In this document: positions 31,679-39,735 of the stretch, piece by piece
Position numbering within the stretch: the first letter of the stretch is position 1
Layout of the letters: each line of letters opens with the position of its first letter
Assembly: GCA_963931435.1 (NCBI GenBank)
Contig: OZ007012.1
Location: 1,860,001 to 1,924,000 of the forward strand
Reading direction: 5' to 3'
DNA length: 64,000 bases
DNA from: Coprousia sp963931435
Lineage (GTDB): Bacteria > Actinomycetota > Coriobacteriia > Coriobacteriales > Coriobacteriaceae
Program-made: the position numbers and the translations under genes
The notes under the pieces: model-generated
Seen by the model: the letters and a program-made list of their open reading frames with translations, nothing else
Database searches by the model: none
Told to the model about the DNA's origin: nothing

Positions 31679-33710
31679 GCGCAAGCAGCCAGGGCATCGC
31701 CAGCGCGACCGGGTACGCGTAGCGGAAGTACGTGGTGGCGTTGCAGGGCCCCACGAGCGACACGAGCAGCACCATCCAGCACGGCACCAGCGCCGCCGCC
31801 AGCCAGGGCAGCCGGCGGCGCGCCGCATAGGCCGTCGCCAGCACGAGCGCCCAATCGTAGAGCGCCGCCTGCATGGTCAGGGTGAGCACCGGCAGGTACT
31901 GAAACGCCGCGCGATAGAGGGAGCACGCGGCGTCGAGCGCCACCGAGAGCGGGTTGCCCGCGGGCGCGAAGTCGAAGTACGAGCCGATGTCCGAGTAGGT
32001 GAGCGTGGTGGCCGTGTTGGCCATGGCGCGCCGGCTGAAGCTCGACGGGTAGGACCAGTTGAGCGAGCTGCCCGGATAGAAGTAACCGTAGTAGTTGGCA
32101 GCCGTTGCCGTGAGGTAGCAGGCCGGATCCTCCGCTAACCAGCGCGCCCAGAGCCCCAGGAAGGCGGCCAGGTCCTCGCTCGTGGCGTCGATGCGGTAGG
32201 TGGCCTTCACGGGGTCGGAGATGATGGGATCGTAGAGCCCGGCGATGGCATCGGCGTCGAGCACCTTGTCGACGATGGCGCGGTCCTCATCGGTCACCCG
32301 CTCGGGATTGTCGCGCATAAAGCGCGCCACCTGCTGGAACGGGATGGAGAGCGTCTCGCGCCGGCTCGTGGGCGTGATCGAGAGCGCCGGATAGACGACC
32401 TGCGAGAGGACGAGGCTCACCCCCAGGCACGCGGCAAGGGAGACGAGGGCGAAGCGCCGCCGCCCGCGCGCCAGGACGAGCGCCACCACGGTGCCGGCGG
32501 CGACGGCGACCACCATGCCGCTGCGCAGAAGCGTCACCCCCAAGGCGGAGACCGCGAGCAGCGCCACGTGGCCCGCCGGGAAGGAGGCGCTGCGCGGCGC
32601 GGACGCCCCGGCGGCATCGGAAGCCGCATCCGGCACGCTCGACACGCCGCACACCAGGTAGACCAGCTCGACGGCATACACCAGCAGCGCCGCCGCGAAG
32701 AGCACATCCTTGGTGACGAGCACCGAATAGTTGGAGAACGCCGGCACGAGCGCCGTGAACGCGAAGGCGGCGATGCGGGCGCGGCGCGCGGCACCCAAGG
32801 CCGCGAGCGCCCGGAACGCCCACGCGATGGCCAGGATGTCGATCGACCACTGGATGAGCGCGTAGAGGAAGATGCCCAGGTTCTCGTTGCCGAGCGCGAG
32901 CCCCGCCTGCACGCACAAGCCCACGAGCGCCGTGTGCAGCGGCGGATGGTGCTGTGTGAGCAGGACGTCGGGGGCCAGCAGCTCGACCGACGAGCTCAGG
33001 TGGTTGGGCAGGTTGAACCACTGCAGGATCTGCGTGTCGGTGTCCCACATGAAGAGCGCCGGCGCGTAGCCGATGAGCACGGGCGCCCAGAGCACCGCGA
33101 GCGTGAGCAGCGGTCCCCGGAAGGGATGCTCGTCCATCGCCCAGCGCGTCCAGCGCCCGAAGGCGCCGCGGAGCGCATGCACGAAACCACCCGAGCCCTC
33201 GCCGTCGGCAGCGCGCCCGCCGCGCGACGGGGCACCCAGGCGCAAGCGATCGAAGAGGTCGAACAGCCAGCACACCGCGGCATGCGCCACAACGGTCCAC
33301 GCCGCGCCGCAGGCGAGCGTGCGGAGGATGGCGGCGAGGTCGCCCGCCACCAGATCGACGGTGCCCACCGCATCGAAGCTCCACCCGAAGAGCATCGCCG
33401 CCGCGAAGAGCGCCGCGACGATCCAAGCGGCGACCCCGCCCGCAGCGAGGCAGCTGCGCGGCGCCCCGACCGCACAGGTGCGCGCCTCGAGCGCGCGGAA
33501 CAGCAGCGCGAGCAGCACGGTGAGCCCGACGAGCATGACCGAGCGGTCGCGCAGCGGCAGCGAGCAGTAGAGCTCCGCCGCCGTGAACAGCGCCCCTTCC
33601 ACGCGCCCGCACCGCGCGTACACCTCCGCGGCCGTCGGCCCCGCCACGTCGATGAGCATGCCGAACGCGCATAGAAACGCGACGGCCCATCTGCGAATCC
33701 GCTCGGTCAC
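31632..33710 (-). CDS. Polytopic membrane protein, DUF6020-like (copy 1)
   Basis: 692 residues. GTG 33710 is chosen because GGGAGAG lies just upstream and TERIRRWAVAFLCAFG is a normal membrane start; the frame is open 25 codons further. At least 12 helices. Features shared with the 39736 paralogue: QHHPPLHTALVG, GNENLGIFLYALIQ, LVTKDVLFAAALLVYA, TLLRSGMVVAVAAG, LSIPFQQVARFMRDN and ATAANYYGYFYPGSSLNW. These fit a GT-C-like membrane glycosyltransferase or lipid-linked sugar enzyme, but that is only inferred. Overlaps coaX tail-to-tail. Confidence 0.8.
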   Translation of the reverse strand: MTERIRRWAVAFLCAFGMLIDVAGPTAAEVYARCGRVEGALFTAAELYCSLPLRDRSVMLVGLTVLLALLFRALEARTCAVGAPRSCLAAGGVAAWIVAALFAAAMLFGWSFDAVGTVDLVAGDLAAILRTLACGAAWTVVAHAAVCWLFDLFDRLRLGAPSRGGRAADGEGSGGFVHALRGAFGRWTRWAMDEHPFRGPLLTLAVLWAPVLIGYAPALFMWDTDTQILQWFNLPNHLSSSVELLAPDVLLTQHHPPLHTALVGLCVQAGLALGNENLGIFLYALIQWSIDILAIAWAFRALAALGAARRARIAAFAFTALVPAFSNYSVLVTKDVLFAAALLVYAVELVYLVCGVSSVPDAASDAAGASAPRSASFPAGHVALLAVSALGVTLLRSGMVVAVAAGTVVALVLARGRRRFALVSLAACLGVSLVLSQVVYPALSITPTSRRETLSIPFQQVARFMRDNPERVTDEDRAIVDKVLDADAIAGLYDPIISDPVKATYRIDATSEDLAAFLGLWARWLAEDPACYLTATAANYYGYFYPGSSLNWSYPSSFSRRAMANTATTLTYSDIGSYFDFAPAGNPLSVALDAACSLYRAAFQYLPVLTLTMQAALYDWALVLATAYAARRRLPWLAAALVPCWMVLLVSLVGPCNATTYFRYAYPVALAMPWLLALMTARAPRAGRSPAR

Positions 33711-33788
33711 CAGCTCTCTCCCATCATCTTTTGGCTCCGATCGCCCCGCACCCCAGCGCGCGGGGCGATGCGAGCTCGCGAACACCCC

Positions 33789-36700
33789 TTACGCGTCGCG
33801 GCCCACGCCCTGGCCCAAGCGCTCGGCCACGGCGGCCACCGCGTCATCGGACACGGCGCCGCATGAGGCGCATCCGCCCGTCGGCGGCACGATGTCCTCG
33901 GGACGGATCACGCCGGCGCCCTCGGAGGCGCCGCGCGGATCGCGGGGGTCGGTGTCCTCGGCGTGGTAGGGGCGGAACCTGCTGTCGTCCATGTCCATGG
34001 CGAGCGGCTTGATATGCTCCATCTTGAAGCCCTTGCCCTGGCGCAGGTTCTCCTTGGCGACCGAGATCATGAGCTTGATGCGGTTGAGCTGGTTGACCTC
34101 GGAGGCGCCGGGGTCGTAGTCCACGGCGACGATGTTGCTCTCGGGCCAGCGGCGGCGGAGCTCCTTGATCACGCTCTTGCCCACCACGTGGTTGGGCAGG
34201 CACGCGAAGGGCTGCGTGCAGATGATGTTGGGCGCGCCGTGGTCGATCAGATCGAGCATCTCGGCCGTGAGCAGCCATCCCTCGCCCATGTTGTTGCACA
34301 GGGACAGCACCTGGCTGGCCTTGTCGGCGAGCGCGCTGATGGGCTCGGGCCGCTCGAAGCGGCGGCTCCGCTCCAGGATCTCGTCGGCGGGCTTGCGCAT
34401 CCAGTCCACCAGGCCGATCAGGCTCCGCATGGCGGTGCGCATCTTGCCCGAGCTGCCCAGCTCGCCGCGATCGTTCTCCGCGCCGCTCATCGCGAACAGG
34501 AAGAAGTCCAGAAGGCCCGGTACCACGGCCTCGCAGCCCTCGTGCTCGATGACGTCGACCACGTGGTTGTTCGCCGTGGGGTGGAACTTGACGAGGATCT
34601 CGCCCACCACGCCCACGCGCGGCTTGGTGCCCTCGCCCTTGAGCGGCATGGTGTCGAACGCCTGCACCGCCTCGCGCACGAGCTTGGTGTAGCTGCGGCG
34701 CGTGAAGCGCGGCGCCAGCGCGCGGGCGCGGGCCATGAACTTCTCGTAGAGCGCGTTGGCCGCGCCCGGCTCGACCTCGTAGGGGCGGCAGCGATAGAGC
34801 ATCTGCATCATCACGTCGCCGAACAGCACGCAGTACACGGCTGCCTTGAGCATCTGCGGGCTCAGCTTGAAGCCGGGGTTGTCCTCATCGAGCTTGACGG
34901 CGCTGATGGAGATGACGGGGATCTCGGGGTGGCCGGAGTCCTTGAGCGCCTTGCGGATGAGCGCGATGTAGTTGGTGGCGCGGCAGCCGCCGCCCGTCTG
35001 GCTGATGATGACGGCCGTCCGGGAGAGGTCGTACTTGCCGCTCTCGATGGCCTCCATGATCTGGCCCGTCACCAGGATGGACGGGTAGCAGATGTCGTTG
35101 TTCACGTACTTGAGGCCCGCCTCGACCGCTCCGCGGTCGGTGGAGGGCAGGAGCTCCAGGTTGTAGCCGCTCTCGCGGAACACCTCCTTGATGAGGTCGA
35201 AGTGGATGGGCGCCATCTGCGGACACAGGATGGTATAGCCCTCGCGGCGCATCTCCTCGGTGAACTTGACCTTGGGAAACGCCGCCGAGTTGGCGCGGCG
35301 CTGCGCCGAGAGCGCGTACTTGCGCGTGGCGAAGGCGGGCGCCTCGCCGTTCGGCGCCACCACGGCCGCCGAGCCCTGCTCGTAGGAGCGTCCGGCCGCC
35401 TCGGCCTCGGCCAGGCGCTCGGCCTCCTGGTCCTTGAGGGCGGCCATGAGCGAGCGGATGCGGATGCGCGCGGCGCCCAGGTTGGAGACCTCGTCGATCT
35501 TGAGCACCGTATAGATCTTGCCGGAGCCCTCGAGGATCTCCTGCACCTGGTCGGTGGTGAGGGCGTCGAGGCCGCAGCCGAACGAGTTAAGCTGGATGAG
35601 GTCGAGGTCGTTGCGCAGCGTCACGAGCTTGGCGGCGCGGTACAGGCGGCTGTGGTACATCCACTGGTCCACGACGCGGATGGGACGGTCGGGCTTGACG
35701 AGGTGCGCCACCGAGTCCTCGGTGAGCACCGCGAACCCGAAGCTCGCGATCAGCTCGGGCAGGGCGTGGTTGATCTCGGGGTCGTTGTGGTAGGGGCGCC
35801 CGGCCAGCACGATGCCGTGGCCGCCGTGCTCCTCGATCCAGTGGATGGTCTCCTCGCCCATGGTCTGGATGGCTTCATGGAACGAGGCATCCACCTCGTA
35901 GGCGTAGTTCACGGCCTCGTCGATCTCGTGGCGCGTGAGGCGCGGCCCCCGCACGCGTCCGCGACCGGCCTCGGCGTCGGCCACGCGGTCGCCGGCGAGC
36001 ACCTCGAACAGGCGGCGCTTGAGCTCCACGCGGTTGTCGTAGGGCATGAACGGGTACATGAACTCGATGTTCTTCTCGGCCAGGTCGTCGATGTTGAGGC
36101 CGAGCGCCGTGGGGTAGCTCATGACGATGGGGCAGTTGTAGTTGTTGCCCGCCGCCGGATCCTCCTTGCGCTCCTTGCGGATGCAGGGCATCCAGATGAA
36201 GTCGACGTCCTTGGCGATGAGGTTCATGATGTGGCCGTGGCTGAGCTTGGCCGGATAGCACACGCTCTCGGACGGCATCGACTCGATGCCCGCCTCGTAG
36301 GTCTTCTTGGTGGAATCGTCCGAGAGCACCACCGCGAATCCGAGCTTGGTGAAGAACGCGTGCCAGAACGGATAGTCCTCGTACATGTTGAGCGCGCGGG
36401 GCAGGCCAACGGTGCCGCGCGGGGCGTCCTCAGGCGCCAGGCAGGGACGGTTGAACAGCAGGTCGTTCTTCTTCTTGAAGAGGTTGGGGGCCTCGGCCTT
36501 CTGCTTCTTGTGGCCGGCGCCCTTCTCGCAGCGGTTGCCTGTGATGAAGCGCCGGCCGCCGCCGAAGTCGCTGATGGTGAGCTGGCAGTTGTTGGAGCAC
36601 CGGCCGCAGCGCGCGTGCGTCTGCTTGACGGTGAGGTTGGCGATCTCATCGGCCGAGAGCAGGCTGGAGACGCCGTCGGCGCCGGCGCGGTCGCGGGCCA

Positions 36701-38570
36701 AAAGCGCCGCGCCGTAGGCGCCCATGCAGCCGGCGATGTCGGGACGGATGGCGTCCACGCCGGTCAGAAGCTCGAAGGCGCGCAGCGTCGCATCCGACAT
36801 GAACGTGCCGCCCTGGACGATCACCTGGGTGCCGATCTCACGCGGATCGCGCAGCTTGATGACCTTGAACAGCGCGTTCTTGATGACGGAGTAGGAGAGG
36901 CCCGCCGCGATGTCGCCCACGGTGGCGCCCTCCTTCTGCGCCTGCTTGACGCGGCTGTTCATGAAGACGGTGCAGCGGCTGCCCAGATCGACCGGGTTCC
37001 GGGCGCGGATGGCCTCGCGCGCGAACGCCTCGACATCCATGTTCATCGAGACCGCGAAGCTCTCGATGAAGCTACCGCAGCCCGAGGAACAGGCCTCGTT
37101 GAGCATGATGTGCTCAATCACGCCGTCGGCCACGCGCAGGCACTTCATGTCCTGGCCGCCGATATCGAGGATGAACTGCACGCCGGGCAGGAAGGCGCGG
37201 GCGCCGCGCAGGTGCGCGACCGTCTCGATCTCGCCCGAATCGGCCTTGAGGGCCTCGATGAGCAGCGCCTCGCCGTAGCCGGTGGTGGTCACGTGGCCGA
37301 TAATCGCGCCGGCGGGCATGTGCGCGTAGAAATCGGCCATGATGGTCTTGGCGGTGCCCAGGATGTCGCCGTTGTTGCTACCGTACCAGGTGTGCAGCAG
37401 CTGGCCGTCCTCGCCCACCATCGCCGCCTTCATGGTGGTGGAGCCGGCGTCGATGCCGATGAACACACGCCGGCCGGTGTAGGTGGCCGGATCGCCCTTG
37501 GGCACGACCTCCTTGTCGTGGCGGGCGCGGAACGCCGCGTAGGCCTCCTCGTCGGCGAAGAGCGGATCCAGGCGCGCCACCTCGGAGCCCTGGGTGTCGC
37601 CGAGGGCGTCGATGGCGGCGATGAGCTCGTCGAACGTGGAGAGCTTATCGGATTCATGCGCCATCGCGGCGCCCGAGGCCACGAACAGGTGGGCGTTGTC
37701 GGGCACGATGCGGTGCTCCTCGTCGAGGTTCAGCGTGATGTAGAAGCGGCGGCGCAGCTCCGAGAGGTACTGCAGGGGGCCGCCCAGGAACGCCACGTTG
37801 CCGCGGATGGGCCGGCCGCACGCCAGGCCCGAGATGGTCTGCGTCACCACGGCCTGGAAGATGCTCGCCGCCACGTCCTCGGGGCGCGCGCCCTCGTTGA
37901 GCAGGGGCTGCACGTCGGTCTTGGCGAACACGCCGCAGCGGCTGGCGATGGGGTAGATGGTCTCGGCGCCCTTGGCGAGCTCGTTGAGGCCCGAGGCGTC
38001 GGTGTGCAAAAGCGTCGCCATCTGATCGATGAACGCGCCCGTGCCGCCGGCGCAGGTACCGTTCATGCGCTGCTCGATGCCCTGGTCGAAGTAGATGATC
38101 TTGGCGTCCTCGCCGCCGAGCTCGATGGCCACGTCGGTCTGGGGGATGAGCGTCTCGACGGCGCGCTTGCTGGCGATGACCTCCTGCACGAACTCGAGCC
38201 CGAGCCACTGGCTGAGCAAAAGACCGCCCGAACCGGTGATGGCGCAGGTCATGCGCGCCTCGGTCAGCACGCGCACGGCGCCGACGAACAGGTCGCGCGC
38301 GCAGGCGCGCACGTCGGTGTGGTGGCGCTGGTACTTGGCGTAGACGATCTCGTTGGCGTCGTTCAGCACCGCGAGCTTGACCGTGGTGGAGCCCACGTCG
38401 ATACCCAGGTGCAGCGCGCCGTGCGCGCGCTCCGGATACCACAGCGCGCCCTCCGGCGCGGTAGCTGCGGGAGCGGCGGCATGCGCCTCCTCGGGCATCG
38501 GCGCCTCCTGCGCCGCCTCCACCTGGTCCTTCGGCTCGTCCTTCGCGCCGAAAACGGGAATCCTCACCAT
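33789..38570 (-). CDS. Giant CoA-substrate enzyme activase/dehydratase fusion
   Basis: 1593 residues, ATG behind GAGGAGGAGAACTG. Two BcrAD/BadFG ATPase modules in tandem: residues 50-330 (LHLGIDVGSTTVKLAVLN; ELGGEDAKIIYFDQG; GTCAGGTGAFIDQMA) and 365-640 (VFIGIDAGSTTMKAAMVG; ILDIGGQDMKCL; ACSSGCGSFIESFAV). The Cys residues in the third motifs match the shared 4Fe-4S ligand of archerases. Next is a DUF2229 module (LPRALNMYEDYPFWHAFFTK), then a C-terminal HgdB-like region (TEEMRREGYTILCPQMAPIH; ISQTGGGCRATNYIALIRKA). Probably activates radical dehydration or benzoyl-CoA-type chemistry. Coupled to the tetR gene. Confidence 0.9.
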   Translation of the reverse strand: MVRIPVFGAKDEPKDQVEAAQEAPMPEEAHAAAPAATAPEGALWYPERAHGALHLGIDVGSTTVKLAVLNDANEIVYAKYQRHHTDVRACARDLFVGAVRVLTEARMTCAITGSGGLLLSQWLGLEFVQEVIASKRAVETLIPQTDVAIELGGEDAKIIYFDQGIEQRMNGTCAGGTGAFIDQMATLLHTDASGLNELAKGAETIYPIASRCGVFAKTDVQPLLNEGARPEDVAASIFQAVVTQTISGLACGRPIRGNVAFLGGPLQYLSELRRRFYITLNLDEEHRIVPDNAHLFVASGAAMAHESDKLSTFDELIAAIDALGDTQGSEVARLDPLFADEEAYAAFRARHDKEVVPKGDPATYTGRRVFIGIDAGSTTMKAAMVGEDGQLLHTWYGSNNGDILGTAKTIMADFYAHMPAGAIIGHVTTTGYGEALLIEALKADSGEIETVAHLRGARAFLPGVQFILDIGGQDMKCLRVADGVIEHIMLNEACSSGCGSFIESFAVSMNMDVEAFAREAIRARNPVDLGSRCTVFMNSRVKQAQKEGATVGDIAAGLSYSVIKNALFKVIKLRDPREIGTQVIVQGGTFMSDATLRAFELLTGVDAIRPDIAGCMGAYGAALLARDRAGADGVSSLLSADEIANLTVKQTHARCGRCSNNCQLTISDFGGGRRFITGNRCEKGAGHKKQKAEAPNLFKKKNDLLFNRPCLAPEDAPRGTVGLPRALNMYEDYPFWHAFFTKLGFAVVLSDDSTKKTYEAGIESMPSESVCYPAKLSHGHIMNLIAKDVDFIWMPCIRKERKEDPAAGNNYNCPIVMSYPTALGLNIDDLAEKNIEFMYPFMPYDNRVELKRRLFEVLAGDRVADAEAGRGRVRGPRLTRHEIDEAVNYAYEVDASFHEAIQTMGEETIHWIEEHGGHGIVLAGRPYHNDPEINHALPELIASFGFAVLTEDSVAHLVKPDRPIRVVDQWMYHSRLYRAAKLVTLRNDLDLIQLNSFGCGLDALTTDQVQEILEGSGKIYTVLKIDEVSNLGAARIRIRSLMAALKDQEAERLAEAEAAGRSYEQGSAAVVAPNGEAPAFATRKYALSAQRRANSAAFPKVKFTEEMRREGYTILCPQMAPIHFDLIKEVFRESGYNLELLPSTDRGAVEAGLKYVNNDICYPSILVTGQIMEAIESGKYDLSRTAVIISQTGGGCRATNYIALIRKALKDSGHPEIPVISISAVKLDEDNPGFKLSPQMLKAAVYCVLFGDVMMQMLYRCRPYEVEPGAANALYEKFMARARALAPRFTRRSYTKLVREAVQAFDTMPLKGEGTKPRVGVVGEILVKFHPTANNHVVDVIEHEGCEAVVPGLLDFFLFAMSGAENDRGELGSSGKMRTAMRSLIGLVDWMRKPADEILERSRRFERPEPISALADKASQVLSLCNNMGEGWLLTAEMLDLIDHGAPNIICTQPFACLPNHVVGKSVIKELRRRWPESNIVAVDYDPGASEVNQLNRIKLMISVAKENLRQGKGFKMEHIKPLAMDMDDSRFRPYHAEDTDPRDPRGASEGAGVIRPEDIVPPTGGCASCGAVSDDAVAAVAERLGQGVGRDA

Positions 38571-39451
38571 CAGTTCTCCTCCTCTGGCTGTGCGGTGCCA
38601 CCCTGGGCGCCGCGCACCTGCAGCCCCAGAAGCTTCATGCCGAACTCCGGCACGTTGATGTCGATCGGTTTGCTGTAAAGGTCGCCGGGGCGCACGAAGG
38701 CCACCACGGTCATGATGCGCGCCATGGTCTCCGGGCTCTCGACGAGCCCCGTCTCGAACCAGCGGCAGATGATGCCCATCTCGGCCGCCACGACGTAGGC
38801 GAGGTAGTAGTCGAAAAACGTCCCCAGGACGCCCGGGAAGATGCCCGTCTGCATGCGCCCGGCCACGGTCTCGCGCGCGATGGCCATGATGCGCTGGGCG
38901 AAGGCGGGGTCACCGCACGGGCCCAGGAGCGCGCCGATGATCGAGCCGTCGCGCTTGAGGTAGGCCAAAAGCTCCACCGAGCCGGGCGCGGGCTCCAGCT
39001 CGTCGATGTTGCGGTAGAGCCCGTCGAGGTCGGTGGCAGCGACGGATGCGATGCGCGCGCGAATCTCGGCGAGGATGCCCGCCTCCACCTGCTCCACCAG
39101 ATCCGGGATATCGCGGTAGTGCGTGTAGAAGGTCCGTCGCGTGAGCCCGGCGCGGTCGGCGAGCGACCCCACGGTGATGCGAGTCAGGTCCTCGCCCTCG
39201 TTGATGAGCTCGGCCAGTGCCTCGCGCAGCAGATGCTGACTGCGCGCGCTGCGGCGGTCGAGCTTGGAAGCGCCCTCCGCGGCAGCCCGCCGTACAGTCG
39301 CCGCACGCGGAGCATCCGACGCCGAGCCCACGCCCGCATGATGCACGGTGCGGCCCGGCGCAGCGACACCGCGCGGCCGAGACCCCGTCGGCGCCGACGC
39401 GACGGGAGCCATCCCGCCCGCCGCTCGCTCCCCTTGCTGGGTAGATACCAA
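38570..39451 (-). CDS. TetR family regulator coupled to the activase
   Basis: 293 residues from TTG 39451 (AAAGGA upstream); ATG at 39412 is possible. The first 65 residues are low complexity. HTH: ALAELINEGEDLTRITVGSL and DRAGLTRRTFYTHYRDIPDL. The ligand domain follows with MQTGIFPGVLGTFFDYYLAY. It ends TGATG with the activase start, sharing one base, so both are translated together. A 9-bp inverted repeat in its promoter is the likely operator, implying autoregulation of the whole unit. Ligand unknown; an acyl-CoA or fatty-acid signal would be reasonable but is speculative. Confidence 0.85.
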   Translation of the reverse strand: MVSTQQGERAAGGMAPVASAPTGSRPRGVAAPGRTVHHAGVGSASDAPRAATVRRAAAEGASKLDRRSARSQHLLREALAELINEGEDLTRITVGSLADRAGLTRRTFYTHYRDIPDLVEQVEAGILAEIRARIASVAATDLDGLYRNIDELEPAPGSVELLAYLKRDGSIIGALLGPCGDPAFAQRIMAIARETVAGRMQTGIFPGVLGTFFDYYLAYVVAAEMGIICRWFETGLVESPETMARIMTVVAFVRPGDLYSKPIDINVPEFGMKLLGLQVRGAQGGTAQPEEEN

Positions 39452-39487
39452 AGCGTCGTCCTTTCACGATACTTCACAGCACGTGCA

Positions 39488-39510
39488 TTATTGCACAACG
39501 CGTGCAATAA
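39488..39510. promoter_or_regulatory. Operator for the TetR regulator
   Basis: TTATTGCAC-AACGC-GTGCAATAA is a perfect inverted repeat, overlapped by a second one, GTGCA-TTAT-TGCAC (39484-39496). It covers the probable minus-strand -35 (TTGTGC) with -10 AAGTAT 18 bases on, 37 bases before the tetR start. Confidence 0.7.
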
Positions 39511-39735
39511 CCAAGCCCTCCCCCGAAGTATCAAGAAAGCCTTACAGAACGATCTACGCAGGCGCCTCGACACATCCGGAGCACCGTCTGCGAAGCCACC
39601 GTGATGAATAGCCTGTCATGCGTCCCATTAATTAAGATTTTTTACTCTTTCAAAAACTCTAATCAAGATACTCTATCCTCCATACACTGTGGCACGTTTC
39701 ATCTTTGACCAGCTCCCACGATCGAACGAAAAGAA

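Noticed and set aside
33963..38678. A 1571-codon open frame on the plus strand opposite the activase gene
   Set aside because: Its composition (Leu/His/Asp/Gly/Arg/Val-rich, no domain) mirrors the antisense of GC-rich codons; the minus strand encodes a complete recognisable protein with a ribosome site.
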